A stretch of DNA of 64,000 bases from Arthrobacter sp. MYb214 (GTDB taxonomy: Bacteria; Actinomycetota; Actinomycetes; Actinomycetales; Micrococcaceae), in contig NZ_PCPZ01000001.1 in NCBI RefSeq assembly GCF_002979865.1, forward strand, positions 868,001-932,000. Reading direction: 5' to 3'. A program made the translations under genes and the position numbers. Of the stretch, positions 9,507 through 18,265 are shown one piece after another. Positions within the stretch are counted from its first letter, which is position 1. Each line of letters starts with the position of its first letter. A model generated the notes under the pieces. It worked only from the letters and a program-made list of their open reading frames with translations. It did not search any database and had not been told where the DNA came from.

Positions 9507-11105
9507 CTAGTAGGCGAAGGCCAGTACGTCGTCGTCATCGTTGTCCGGGTCCGAGGGGCCGTCCGCTGGTGAATGATCTGACGGTTCAAGCTCCGGCATT
9601 GCCGATGCCACGCCGCCACGAATGTAGCGGCTGAGCAGCACCAGTTCCACGACCAGCAGCACACCGTAGATTGTCGTGAGCGCGATCAGCGAGAAGAGCA
9701 GTTCTCCTGCGCTCACTGTCGGAGAGACCGATGCTGCGGTGTACATGAACACCTGGTCCACGCCACCCATCTGCGGGTTGGGGACTACAGTGAATGGCTG
9801 CCGGCCCATTTCGGTGAAAATCCAGCCAGTGGCGTTTGCGCCGAAGGGTGCGGCAATGCCTAGCAGGGCAAGGCGCGAGAGCCATTTGTTTTCTGGGACG
9901 GTGCCCTTGCGAGTGATCCATAGCGCAACGCCAGCAGCCAATGCCGAGAGCCCGCCGAGGGTGATCATCAAGCGGAAGCCCCAGTAGGTCACTTCCATCA
10001 CTGGCAAGTAGTTGATTTCCTGGCCTGCGTACTTGCCGAAGGATTCATCGTTCGGATAGTACTTGCCGTATTTTTCCTGGTATTCCGGAATCAGCGTGTT
10101 CACGCCCTTGATTTCGGTGGTGAAATCCCCATTGGCCAGATACGAGAGAATGCCCGGGATTTCGAAGACCGCTACGACGTTGTCGCAGTTGGTTGAACCC
10201 TTGGCGGTGATATCTCCCAAGGACAGCACCGAGAAGCCTGTTCCATCGTGGCAAGCTGCCTCCGCAGCAGCCATTTTCATCGGCTGCTGCTCGAACATGA
10301 GCTTTGCTTGTTCGTGCCCGCTCAGTGCCACACCGAGGAACGCGACCATTGCTACCGCGGCGCCGATGCGCAGGGACTTGATCCAGACTTGGTAGTCCAC
10401 CTTGTCACGGCTTTTACCGCGGCTGGGATCTTCGCCCACGACAACATATCCGTTGGCATCCACCGAGTCGATGCCTTCTTTGCGTCGGCGGTAGAGATGG
10501 AACCATGAGATGCCCAGCAGGAAGCCGCCGGCAACGGCGAAGGCACCGAAAATAGTGTGCGGGAACGTCACTAGCGCCGTGTTGTTGGTGAACACCGCCC
10601 ATGCGTCGGTCATCACGGCTCGGCCGTCAACTATTTTCGTTCCAACCGGGTGCTGCATCCATGAGTTCGCAACAAGGATGAAGTAGGCGGAAAAGATCGT
10701 TGCCAGGGATGCGCACCAGATGGTTGCCAGGTGCACGCGTTTGGGAAGCTTCTTCCAGCCGAAGATCCAGAGCCCCAGGAATGTAGATTCTACGAAAAAG
10801 GCCAGCAGTGCTTCCATGGCCAACGGCGCTCCGAATACGTCCCCTACATAGCGGCTGTATTCGCTCCAAGCCATGCCGAACTGGAACTCTTGGACAATGC
10901 CCGTGGCGATGCCCATGATGAAGTTGATCAGGAAAAGCTTGCCCCAGAATTTTGTCATTCGCAGCCAGTGCTCGTTGCCGGTGCGATGCCACATGGTTTG
11001 CAGCGTGGCCACGGTCAGGCCTAGTCCAATGGTCAGGGGCACCATCAGGAAGTGGTAGACCGTCGTAATGCCGAATTGCCAGCGGGCAATCTCTAGAGCA
11101 TCCAT
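9507..11105 (-). CDS. cydA: Cytochrome bd ubiquinol/menaquinol oxidase subunit I
   Basis: 532 residues from ATG 11105, which has GAGGA five bases upstream. An in-frame TTG at 11138 would add 11 residues but lacks a ribosome site. CydA carries haems b558, b595 and d and the quinol site. Candidate ligands are His18 (TTVYHFL), His183 (TFPHTIF) and Met370 (LPVMEV). The conserved acidic pair is Glu98 and Glu106. The quinol-loop motif is GRQPF (435-439) rather than GRQPW. The periplasmic Q-loop is of the short type and contains Cys285 and Cys307, recalling the disulfide described in mycobacterial cytochrome bd. The C-terminal tail is highly acidic. It is the first gene of the cyd operon, divergent from a BlaI-family regulator. 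Confidence 0.95.
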   Translation of the reverse strand: MDALEIARWQFGITTVYHFLMVPLTIGLGLTVATLQTMWHRTGNEHWLRMTKFWGKLFLINFIMGIATGIVQEFQFGMAWSEYSRYVGDVFGAPLAMEALLAFFVESTFLGLWIFGWKKLPKRVHLATIWCASLATIFSAYFILVANSWMQHPVGTKIVDGRAVMTDAWAVFTNNTALVTFPHTIFGAFAVAGGFLLGISWFHLYRRRKEGIDSVDANGYVVVGEDPSRGKSRDKVDYQVWIKSLRIGAAVAMVAFLGVALSGHEQAKLMFEQQPMKMAAAEAACHDGTGFSVLSLGDITAKGSTNCDNVVAVFEIPGILSYLANGDFTTEIKGVNTLIPEYQEKYGKYYPNDESFGKYAGQEINYLPVMEVTYWGFRLMITLGGLSALAAGVALWITRKGTVPENKWLSRLALLGIAAPFGANATGWIFTEMGRQPFTVVPNPQMGGVDQVFMYTAASVSPTVSAGELLFSLIALTTIYGVLLVVELVLLSRYIRGGVASAMPELEPSDHSPADGPSDPDNDDDDVLAFAY

Positions 11106-11141
11106 GGATTCCTCAACTATCGTGGGATCGAAGTTCAATCA

Positions 11142-11164
11142 CTTTTCTACGTTCCGTAGAAAAG
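11142..11164. promoter_or_regulatory. Candidate operator: perfect inverted repeat in the cydA leader
   Basis: CTTTTCTACG and its exact complement CGTAGAAAAG are separated by 3 bp (11142-11151 and 11155-11164). Further copies of the half-site TTTCTACG/CGTAGAAA lie at 11200-11206, 11291-11296 and 11395-11402 in the same cydA-blaI intergenic region. BlaI/MecI proteins bind dyads with TAC/GTA cores, so the adjacent repressor is the obvious candidate. This is an inference. Confidence 0.55.
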
Positions 11165-11264
11165 TTCTCCAAGGCCACCATAGACGATTTCGACAGCGTG
11201 TAGAAATCGAGACGATAAGCAATTTCAGAAACTGGAAACTTCGCCAGTGCGCACGTGGGCGCAA

Positions 11265-11293
11265 ATACTAAGCCTATTGACAGGGTTGTGTCT
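11265..11293 (-). promoter_or_regulatory. Putative cydA promoter
   Basis: On the minus strand TAGACA (near 11293-11288) and TAGTAT (11270-11265) are spaced 17-18 bp. The -35 element overlaps one TCTACGG half-site. This predicts a leader of about 150 nt that contains the perfect dyad at 11142-11164. Confidence 0.4.
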
Positions 11294-11394
11294 ACGGTTC
11301 TTAAAAAACCCAAGTCAACAAGTTTCACCCGCGACATTCTCGCACCTCATTGCGAAACGGGTAAAGCATGTACTCACCCCTCTCTTTTACATGC

Positions 11395-11425
11395 CGTAGA
11401 AATATTGTGGAAAGATGGCTACAAT
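11395..11425 (+). promoter_or_regulatory. Putative blaI-family promoter with operator half-site over -35
   Basis: TACAAT at 11420-11425 is a good -10. The -35 position about 18 bp upstream falls inside CGTAGAAA (11395-11402), and an imperfect mate CTTTTAC lies at 11384-11390. Repressor binding here would autoregulate the gene. Confidence 0.4.
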
Positions 11426-11502
11426 TAAGAACCCAAGCAGTGTGCTTGCACTCCATGAGTCAAGCAACCGCGTCAAAACTAATGCAAGTGAGGTACGACC
11501 TA

Positions 11503-11874
11503 GTGGCCAGCCTTGGCGATCTGGAACGCTCCGTCATGGATCTTCTGTGGGATTCTGCAGAACCACTCACCGCGAATGACCTTCGTGATGATTTGGCGGC
11601 GCTTGGCACCGACGCGAAAGAACTCGCAGTCACTACGGTGCTGACTGTGCTAGCCCGTCTCGAAAAGAAGGGTTTGGTAGAGCGCGAGCGCACTACCCGC
11701 CCTCACCGGTACGCAGCTTCATCCTCCCGTGAGGATCACACCGTTGGACTGCTCAACGACGCCCTGGGCACCGCCCAGGACCGTGAAGCAGTCCTGGCAC
11801 GATTCATCGGAGGCATCTCCCCCGACGAGGCAGCATCCCTGCGTGCTATCTTGGACTCAGTAAAGTCCGCATAA
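11503..11874 (+). CDS. BlaI/MecI/CopY-family transcriptional repressor
   Basis: 123 residues from GTG 11503, beginning ASLGDLERSVMDLLWDS, which matches the usual start of actinobacterial BlaI proteins. A GAGG lies about 10 nt upstream. The frame is open from 11368, but that extension is Cys/Arg-rich and unlike the family. The protein has a winged-helix DNA-binding domain (about 5-75; VTTVLTVLARLEKKGLVERE is the recognition and wing region) and a C-terminal dimerisation helix. BlaI repressors are inactivated by proteolysis triggered by a BlaR/MecR membrane protease, and the next gene, 23 nt downstream, encodes an M56 protease. It is divergent from cydABDC and shares operator-like repeats with it. 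Homologous to the BlaI/BlaR pair Rv1846c-Rv1845c by family and arrangement (recalled). Confidence 0.88.
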   Translation: MASLGDLERSVMDLLWDSAEPLTANDLRDDLAALGTDAKELAVTTVLTVLARLEKKGLVERERTTRPHRYAASSSREDHTVGLLNDALGTAQDREAVLARFIGGISPDEAASLRAILDSVKSA

Positions 11875-11897
11875 TTTAGAAGAACTTCGGGGACTGA

Positions 11898-12860
11898 GTG
11901 CTTCTCACCTCATATTTCCTAGCGGCGTTGGCTATCGCATTGGCGTGGCCGACGCCGTTGGCTTTATCCAAGGCTAAATGGACCGCCCGCTCACCAGTGC
12001 AAGCGGTACTCCTTTGGCAAGCCATCGCATTAGGCGGTGGACTTTCCATGATCGGCTCGATGCTTGTCTGGGGCTTGGCCCCATTGGGCGATGACCTCAT
12101 CTCCGCGCTTCATGGCGGCTGGCTCCTGATAATGGGAGATCCCAGTGTGCCCGACCCCGGCGAAGTGCACCTGTTCGCCTTGAGCGCAGCACTGCTCTTC
12201 GGATTTCACCTGGTATTAACCCTCATACGAGCGGCTTGGCGCATCTCTCGCCAACGAGCCAAGCACCGGCATCTGCTGCGCCTCTTGAGCAACCCGTCCC
12301 AGACGCGGCCAAATACCCTAGTGATTGATCACGACATGCCTGTTGCATATTGCGTGCCGGGGATTTCGCAATCGGTGACCGTGCTATCGCGCGGATTGCT
12401 CACCCAGCTCTCTGCCGAAGAGCAACAGGCGGTTATTGCCCATGAACGCTCCCATTTGGATCAACGGCATGATCTGCTGATCCTGGCATTCACGGCGTGG
12501 CACGAAGCATTGCCTTGGCTACCGACTTCACGCCTTGCCCTCGACGCAGTGCGCCAACTGATAGAAATGCTCGCCGACGACAAAGCACTGGAAAAGGTCA
12601 ATAGGCACACTTTGCTCAAAGCCATTGTCACTGTCGCCACCGCCGCAGCAATGGATGATTCGTCGTCAAAGAATCATTCGTCCAGTGCCGGCCTAGTTGG
12701 CATGCCAGATGGTGAAGTCTCCTCCCGCCGGCTGCAACGCTTGCTCTCCCCGCAGGATCCGCTGGGCCGCCCGCAGCGCGCACTAGTGCTCCTGAGCACC
12801 ATCATGTTGCTGATCTGCCCGACAGTCCTGCTCATCGCACCGCGGTTGCTGGACTGGTAG
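11898..12860 (+). CDS. M56-family membrane metalloprotease (BlaR1/MecR1-like, no sensor domain)
   Basis: 320 residues from GTG 11898. Hydrophobic helices occupy about 3-20, 35-60 and 92-112. The zinc motif HERSH (182-186) has the downstream glutamate in EMLADD (223-228), and a last membrane helix lies near 298-315. The protein lacks the extracytoplasmic penicillin-binding sensor domain of BlaR1/MecR1, so the input signal, if any, must be sensed by the membrane part or a partner. It probably cleaves, directly or indirectly, the BlaI-type repressor encoded 23 nt upstream. It is terminated by a strong hairpin and convergent with parE. Confidence 0.85.
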   Translation: MLLTSYFLAALAIALAWPTPLALSKAKWTARSPVQAVLLWQAIALGGGLSMIGSMLVWGLAPLGDDLISALHGGWLLIMGDPSVPDPGEVHLFALSAALLFGFHLVLTLIRAAWRISRQRAKHRHLLRLLSNPSQTRPNTLVIDHDMPVAYCVPGISQSVTVLSRGLLTQLSAEEQQAVIAHERSHLDQRHDLLILAFTAWHEALPWLPTSRLALDAVRQLIEMLADDKALEKVNRHTLLKAIVTVATAAAMDDSSSKNHSSSAGLVGMPDGEVSSRRLQRLLSPQDPLGRPQRALVLLSTIMLLICPTVLLIAPRLLDW

Positions 12861-12872
12861 CACTCTCTTGGC

Positions 12873-12924
12873 GCAAACAGCGAAGTCCCTGGACCCCGTT
12901 AGGGCCAGGGACTTCGCCGTTTGC
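12873..12924. terminator. Bidirectional terminator between M56 protease gene and parE
   Basis: A 20-bp stem (12873-12892 with 12905-12924, one mismatch) lies between the stops of the M56 gene (12860) and parE (12931). Confidence 0.8.
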
Positions 12925-12930
12925 ATTGCT

Positions 12931-15039
12931 CTAGACGTCGATACGATCTCGTTCAAGATCGTCGGCGCCGTCGATAATGAACTTCTTGCGAGGCGCTACG
13001 TCGGAGCCCATCAGCAGATCAAAGACCTCCTCGGCTGCCTGCGCATGCTCGATGCCGACACGGCGCAGCATACGATGACGCAGGTCCATGGTGGTTTCAG
13101 CCAGCTGGTCCGCGTCCATTTCGCCTAGGCCCTTATAGCGCTGGATCGGCTCCTTGTAGCGTCGGCCTTCCTTCTCCAAGTTGGCCAGCAGCTTGGTCAT
13201 TTCCGCCTCAGAGTAGGTGTAGATAACCTCATTCTGCTTCGACCCCGGATTGATCACCTCAATGCGGTGCAGCGGCGGAACCGCTGCATAGACGCGACCG
13301 TGCTCGATCATGGGACGCATGTAGCGATAGAACAACGTCAACAGCAATGTCCGAATGTGCGCACCGTCAACATCAGCATCAGTCATCAAGATGATCTTGC
13401 CGTATCGGGCTTGCTCAATGTCGAAGCTGCGCCCCGAACCGGCCCCAATCACCTGGATCATCGCTGCGCACTCCGCGTTCGAGAGCATGTCCGAAATCGA
13501 GGCTTTTTGCACGTTGAGGATCTTGCCTCGAATTGGCAGCAGCGCCTGGTACTCGCTGGAGCGCGCGAGACGGGCAGTGCCCAATGCGCTGTCGCCCTCG
13601 ACGATGAACAGTTCAGACTTTCCAACTTCCTTGCTGCGGCAATCGAGCAGTTTGGTTGGCAGCGAAGAAGACTCCAAAGCGGTCTTGCGACGCTGGGTTT
13701 CCTTGTGCATACGTGCCGACACGCGAGATTTCATCTCGTTGACGACCTTCTCCAGCAGCGTGGACGCTTCAGCCTTCTCGTTGCGCTTATTGGATCCCAG
13801 TCGGTCGTTGAGTGCCTTCTCCAGCACCTTGGAAACAATCTGGCGCACCTGCGGTGTACCCAAAATTTCCTTGGTCTGCCCTTCGAACTGCGGCTCTGCC
13901 AGTCGGACGGTCAGCACGGCAGTCATGCCCGCCAGCACGTCGTCCTTCTCCAGCTTGTCCTTCTGGCCGAACTTGAGCTTCCGCGCATTGGCCTCCACGT
14001 TCTTGCGGAAGGACTTGAGCATGGCCTGTTCGAAGCCGGCAGTATGCGTACCGCCCTTGGGGGTCGCAATGATATTCACGAAGCTGCGCAGCGAGGTTTC
14101 GTAGCCGATTCCCCAACGCACCGCGACGTCAACTTCGCAGACACGCTGCACATCTTCAATATGGCTGCGACCACTGCCATCGATGACCGGAACCTTTTCA
14201 TGGAACGATCCGCTGCCATGGAAACGCCAGATGTCCGTGACCGGCGAGTCGCTGCTCAGATAGTCGACGAACTCGCTGATGCCGCCATCATGCTGGAACA
14301 CTTCCTCATGAGGCCCGTCCGCACCCGGGGTATCCGGTAATCCACGTTCATCGCGCAGGGTGATGCGCAACCCAGGAACCAAGAAGGAGGTCTGGCGCGC
14401 TCGATCCTGCAAATCCTTATAGGAGAACTTCGCATCCGGGGTGAAGATATGGTTATCCGCCCAGTAGCGAATGCGCGTTCCAGTCACGCCCCGCTTGGCT
14501 TTGCCGATAACGCCCGGAGCCGTCGCCGTCTCATGAGCCTTGAAAGAAGCGTCCGCTTTCTTGCGGCCCTTATCGGTAAATTTGCCTGGCTCTCCACGAC
14601 GGAACTGCAGGCCGTAGGTCTTGCCGCCGCGGTCAACTTCGACGTCCAAACGGGCCGACAAGGCGTTGACGACCGAGGCGCCCACGCCGTGCAGACCGCC
14701 CGAAGCACTGTAGGAGCCACCACCGAACTTGCCGCCAGCGTGCAGCTTGGTGAAGACAACTTCCAAACCGCTCAAGCCTGTCTTGGGTTCAACATCGACA
14801 GGAATGCCGCGGCCGTCATCCTGGACTTCAACGGAGCCGTCAGAGTGCAAGATGACGTCAATTGCCTGGCCGAAACCGCCCAGCGCTTCGTCAACTGAGT
14901 TATCGATGATCTCCCAGAGGCAATGCATCAAGCCACGGGAGTCGGTGGAGCCGATGTACATGCCTGGGCGCTTACGAACCGCTTCCAGGCCTTCCAAGAC
15001 CGAAAGGTGCCGGGCGCTGTAATTGTCGGATGAAGCCAC
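12931..15039 (-). CDS. parE: DNA topoisomerase IV subunit B
   Basis: About 702 residues from GTG 15039, giving ASSDNYSARHLSVLEGLE. An ATG at 15063 is also in frame, but AGGAG of the ribosome site lies between the two and favours the GTG. It is the GHKL ATPase subunit of topoisomerase IV. N-box EIIDNSVDEAL, DDGRGIPV, and the lid glycines GGLHGVGASVVNALS bind ATP. The TOPRIM domain shows EGDSALGTARLARS and the metal site TDADVDGAHIRTL. The C-terminal QRYKGLGEMDADQL is diagnostic of GyrB/ParE. It lacks the large proteobacterial GyrB insert. The partner ParC lies 7.9 kb away, beyond the cyd module. Confidence 0.93.
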   Translation of the reverse strand: MASSDNYSARHLSVLEGLEAVRKRPGMYIGSTDSRGLMHCLWEIIDNSVDEALGGFGQAIDVILHSDGSVEVQDDGRGIPVDVEPKTGLSGLEVVFTKLHAGGKFGGGSYSASGGLHGVGASVVNALSARLDVEVDRGGKTYGLQFRRGEPGKFTDKGRKKADASFKAHETATAPGVIGKAKRGVTGTRIRYWADNHIFTPDAKFSYKDLQDRARQTSFLVPGLRITLRDERGLPDTPGADGPHEEVFQHDGGISEFVDYLSSDSPVTDIWRFHGSGSFHEKVPVIDGSGRSHIEDVQRVCEVDVAVRWGIGYETSLRSFVNIIATPKGGTHTAGFEQAMLKSFRKNVEANARKLKFGQKDKLEKDDVLAGMTAVLTVRLAEPQFEGQTKEILGTPQVRQIVSKVLEKALNDRLGSNKRNEKAEASTLLEKVVNEMKSRVSARMHKETQRRKTALESSSLPTKLLDCRSKEVGKSELFIVEGDSALGTARLARSSEYQALLPIRGKILNVQKASISDMLSNAECAAMIQVIGAGSGRSFDIEQARYGKIILMTDADVDGAHIRTLLLTLFYRYMRPMIEHGRVYAAVPPLHRIEVINPGSKQNEVIYTYSEAEMTKLLANLEKEGRRYKEPIQRYKGLGEMDADQLAETTMDLRHRMLRRVGIEHAQAAEEVFDLLMGSDVAPRKKFIIDGADDLERDRIDV

Positions 15040-15085
15040 TGAGCTGTTGTCTCCTACTTGCATGAGAAAGTACGTCTTATTCCAT

Positions 15086-15091
15086 ATTCTA
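15086..15091 (-). promoter_or_regulatory. Putative -10 of parE
   Basis: TAGAAT on the minus strand would place the transcript start near 15079, leaving the AGGAG ribosome site and GTG 15039 inside the mRNA. No convincing -35 is visible. Confidence 0.3.
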
Positions 15092-15260
15092 ATCGTTAAT
15101 GTGTTCGAATACCCGCTATTTTCCGGTGCTGCCCAGCACGCCGGTCTCCTATGACCTTATCCACATGCGCTACGCGGTGAGCGAAAGAACAGGCAAATCG
15201 GGATAGAGTCGGAGCCCAAGCTGGTTGTATAGAGTAACCATCAACTTTAGGAGGCTGGCA

Positions 15261-15485
15261 ATGACTACTACGACCGCTAGTCGTGAACTGAACGCCCTCG
15301 ACCGGTGCGACCGCTGCGGCGCACAGGCCTACGTGCGAGCCGTGCTGGCTTCGACAGGCGGTGAGTTGCTCTTCTGCGCTCACCATGCCCGCGATGTAGA
15401 ACCGAAACTGCGTCCGCAGACTTCGGTCTGGCAGGATGAGTCCTCGCGACTCTATGAAAAGCCCAAGGTGGACGCCAACGACTAA
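15261..15485 (+). CDS. Small zinc-finger-like protein (DUF7455 type)
   Basis: 74 residues starting at ATG 15261, with a perfect AGGAGG at 15249-15254. Two Cys pairs resemble a treble-clef or zinc ribbon: C16-x2-C19 (DRCDRCG) and C39 with His41/His42 (FCAHHARD). The segment AQAYVRAVLASTGGELLF between them is conserved in actinobacterial relatives found next to sigA and parE. The function is unknown. Its position between parE and sigA suggests an RNA-polymerase or nucleic-acid link, but nothing in the sequence proves it. Confidence 0.8.
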   Translation: MTTTTASRELNALDRCDRCGAQAYVRAVLASTGGELLFCAHHARDVEPKLRPQTSVWQDESSRLYEKPKVDAND

Positions 15486-15508
15486 ACTCGTTGCCAGCCA
15501 CTAATTCG

Positions 15509-15538
15509 AGAAGGTGACCCAATTCTGGGTCACCTTCT
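15509..15538 (+). terminator. Terminator after DUF7455 gene
   Basis: A perfect 12-bp stem (15509-15520 with 15527-15538) with a 6-nt loop is followed by TCTT. It sits 23 nt after the stop codon. Confidence 0.75.
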
Positions 15539-15552
15539 TCTTGCATTAACGG

Positions 15553-15600
15553 CAAATAAAAATGTGGCCAGCAGTTCAATGAATGAACTACTGGCCACAT
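15553..15600 (-). terminator. Terminator of sigA
   Basis: A 17-bp stem with one mismatch (15562-15578 with 15584-15600) and a 5-nt loop is followed, on the minus strand, by TTTTATTT. This is a textbook intrinsic terminator 10 nt after the sigA stop. Confidence 0.85.
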
Positions 15601-15610
15601 CCTCAGATTC

Positions 15611-16822
15611 TTAGTCTAGGTAATCGCGCAGTACCTGGGAACGCGATGGGTGACGAAGCTTGGACATCGTCTTGGACTCGATCTGGCGAATGCGTTCACG
15701 AGTCACACCGTAGACCTTGCCGATTTCATCCAAGGTCTTAGGCTGGCCATCGGTCAGGCCGAAGCGCATGGCCACCACGCCTGCTTCACGCTCTGAGAGC
15801 GTGTCGAGCACCGAGTGGAGCTGCTCCTGCAACAAGGTGAACGAAACTGCATCGGCTGGGACTACTGCTTCCGAGTCTTCAATGAGGTCACCGAATTCGG
15901 AGTCGCCGTCTTCACCCAATGGGGTGTGCAAGGAAATTGGTTCGCGACCATACTTCTGGACTTCGACAACCTTTTCAGGGGTCATGTCCAATTCCTTGGC
16001 CAGCTCTTCTGGGGTTGGTTCGCGGCCCAGGTCCTGGAGCATCTGGCGCTGGACACGTGCCAGCTTGTTGATGACTTCAACCATGTGCACTGGAATACGA
16101 ATGGTACGTGCCTGGTCAGCCATGGCACGGGTAATTGCCTGGCGGATCCACCAGGTGGCGTAGGTCGAGAACTTGAAGCCCTTGGTGTAGTCGAATTTCT
16201 CCACTGCACGGATCAGGCCAAGGTTGCCTTCCTGGATCAGGTCCAGGAACAGCATGCCGCGGCCGGTGTAGCGCTTGGCCAGCGAAACTACGAGGCGAAG
16301 GTTGGCTTCCAGCAAGTGGTTCTTGGCGATCTTGCCGTCGTGGATGATCTGCTCATAGTCCCAGCGCAAGCGCTGGTCCATCGAGCCGTCGTCCTTTTCC
16401 AACTTGTCAGTTGCGAACAGGCCCGCTTCGATGCGCAGAGCCAAGTCAACTTCCTGCTCAGCGTTCAGCAGCGCGACCTTGCCGATCTGCTTCAGGTAAT
16501 CCTTGACTGGGTCAGCGGTCGCTCCAGCGACCATGACCTGCTGCTGTGGAGCATCATCGTCACCGGTTGAAAGGGTGAAGCCCTTCGAATCATCGTCAGA
16601 CTTCGAGTCCTTCGAATCGGTGCCTTGCTCAACATCGTCATCGGCGTCAGCCGACGCTCCGGTTGATTCGTCTTGCACTGCAGTTTCAGCAGCGACCTTT
16701 TTAGTCCGAGGCTTGGCCTTGGTAGCGCGCTTCTTCGCTGCAGGGGCGGCTGCCTCGACCTCGGCCGCTTCAACCTCGGCCTCAGTTGCTTTGCGATTAG
16801 CGTTCGTCTCAGAAGATGACAC
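15611..16822 (-). CDS. sigA: Principal RNA polymerase sigma factor
   Basis: 403 residues from GTG 16822 with AAAGG upstream. The N-terminal 100 residues are a low-complexity tail of Ala/Glu/Lys, then Asp/Ser-rich, replacing region 1.1. Region 1.2 starts at [11 protein letters not shown] (104). Region 2 includes [20 protein letters not shown], then [20 protein letters not shown] for -10 recognition (about 219-238). Region 3 spans about 245-300. Region 4.2 contains the helix-turn-helix [20 protein letters not shown] (363-382), which binds -35. It recruits RNA polymerase to housekeeping promoters such as the TANNNT elements listed here. It is monocistronic with its own terminator. Confidence 0.96.
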   Translation of the reverse strand: MSSSETNANRKATEAEVEAAEVEAAAPAAKKRATKAKPRTKKVAAETAVQDESTGASADADDDVEQGTDSKDSKSDDDSKGFTLSTGDDDAPQQQVMVAGATADPVKDYLKQIGKVALLNAEQEVDLALRIEAGLFATDKLEKDDGSMDQRLRWDYEQIIHDGKIAKNHLLEANLRLVVSLAKRYTGRGMLFLDLIQEGNLGLIRAVEKFDYTKGFKFSTYATWWIRQAITRAMADQARTIRIPVHMVEVINKLARVQRQMLQDLGREPTPEELAKELDMTPEKVVEVQKYGREPISLHTPLGEDGDSEFGDLIEDSEAVVPADAVSFTLLQEQLHSVLDTLSEREAGVVAMRFGLTDGQPKTLDEIGKVYGVTRERIRQIESKTMSKLRHPSRSQVLRDYLD

Positions 16823-17076
16823 GAATAACCTTTCTAACGATGCGTTCCGGATGCACCTGCCGGTAACACCACTATGACCCTGTCAAGTCCGATGGCGTTT
16901 AATCATTGACTAAACACCGAGGGCTGGCACATTGATATCAACGCATCAAGCCCGCCTAATGTTCCCGAAATCCGGAGATTTCAAGACATAGGCAATTCGA
17001 ACCTAACCGGGTCTGTTGTCCCATTATCCATGAATTGCCACCAGGACACCACTTGAGACACTCCGGCTGTTGCTGC

Positions 17077-18180
17077 TCAACTGAAACTAGCACGCCATGC
17101 CCGCAATTGGTCGGTCGCCCATTCTGGCATGATTCCATGGGACATCAGCTTTTGCAGCAGCCTGGCCAGCTCGTAATTCGGGTTTTCCTCGACCGCTCGC
17201 CCCAACAGGCACAACGCCATGGATCCCCTGCCTCGCGCCCACTCGATCCACGCAAGAATGCACAGCAGGGCCTGCCGCGCGTTGCCTTCAGCAACGCCGA
17301 GCAGGTCTCTGGCGACCAGCCACAACCGGTCAATCCTCTGCCAGTCCGGAGCATGCCAACCACGTCCCAGCAAATAGTTGGTCAACGGCGCGGCGGCAGC
17401 TTCGCGATCCCCGCGCATCACGCCGAACAGCACATCCAGTGATGCTTCAAGTCCTTGACCAGCCAGGTACGGAAGAAGGTCACGCACGATTTTCACTTCC
17501 AAGGAACCCAGTAGCAATGCGGCATGCTCATGCTCATCGTGAATCCAGGCCCGGGCTTCTGGCTCAGCTAGGTCCATGGTCTGCAGCCACGCTTCCAAGC
17601 AGTTGACGACGTTGTGCTGCTGATTCGAGATGATCTTCAGGATCTCAGCAGCCTGCGGCCATTGCGGGATTCCGCTACCGTCCCATGGAATATCCAACGG
17701 AGCCGACCCGGCGAAGACCAACGACAAATGCGTTTCGTTCGTTTCCACCGGGCGCACGGGCGTCGGCTCTGCGTAATCATCGGTCGCGTAGTTCCAGACC
17801 ACACGATCCTGCCGGCACCAGCTGTGACGCAGCAAGACCTTTTTGCTTGTCAGCCCCTGCTCTAGCTGCGCGACCAGATCCGCGTAGGGAATCCCGGAGC
17901 CGGCCGACGTTCCTTCGGGCGCATAGACCACCAGAACCACCCCTTGGATATGGGGCATTCGTTCTAGCAGACTCAGCAGCTGCGCGGTCCACGTCCCAAG
18001 CTCTGCAGCCGTGTTTTCCTCGGGCAGATCAACTCGCAAGGTCGCTTCCAGATGGTCCTCGTCTATCAGCATCAGCACGGCCGAATTCTGAGGATAGAAA
18101 CCTAGGGCATGGGGCACATACGCCAAGATGTCCTCGCAACTGGACAGCGAGAGAGGGTGGCGTTCCGGTGTAGTTGTCAT
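17077..18180 (-). CDS. DUF4192 family protein
   Basis: 367 residues from ATG 18180 with GTGGAG just upstream. An in-frame codon at 18195 would add five residues without a better ribosome site. The N-terminus SSCEDILAYVPHALGFYPQ is the hallmark of DUF4192, which is confined largely to actinobacteria and has no established function. The sequence looks soluble: there is no signal peptide or membrane segment. A Trp/Leu-rich helical C-terminal half (about 230-365) ends in RAWRASFS. It lies downstream of the MFS gene on the same strand, with an 85-nt gap and no clear terminator, so co-transcription is possible. Confidence 0.8.
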   Translation of the reverse strand: MTTTPERHPLSLSSCEDILAYVPHALGFYPQNSAVLMLIDEDHLEATLRVDLPEENTAAELGTWTAQLLSLLERMPHIQGVVLVVYAPEGTSAGSGIPYADLVAQLEQGLTSKKVLLRHSWCRQDRVVWNYATDDYAEPTPVRPVETNETHLSLVFAGSAPLDIPWDGSGIPQWPQAAEILKIISNQQHNVVNCLEAWLQTMDLAEPEARAWIHDEHEHAALLLGSLEVKIVRDLLPYLAGQGLEASLDVLFGVMRGDREAAAAPLTNYLLGRGWHAPDWQRIDRLWLVARDLLGVAEGNARQALLCILAWIEWARGRGSMALCLLGRAVEENPNYELARLLQKLMSHGIMPEWATDQLRAWRASFS

Positions 18181-18265
18181 GGCTCCACGGTGCAACGCTG
18201 CGCTTGGCGCATGAGGTCAGAGGCTGCGAGCTGTGGAGAACCTTTCGGATCGCCCCGGTGCGGGC

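Noticed and set aside
11106-11138. Upstream TTG start adding 11 residues to CydA
   Set aside because: The ATG at 11105 has a well-placed GAGGA and gives the usual CydA N-terminus.
11277-11306. Plus-strand TTGACA at 11277 with TTAAAA 18 bp later as a second blaI promoter
   Set aside because: The -10 match is poor and the leader would be about 190 nt. The TACAAT promoter nearer the gene explains it better.
16985-17045. TTCGAA-containing segment resembling a tRNA T-arm, flanked by GGCAATTC/GAATTGCC
   Set aside because: The five positions either side of the loop do not pair and no acceptor or anticodon arm can be drawn. The outer 8-bp repeat has a 33-nt loop and no T-run.
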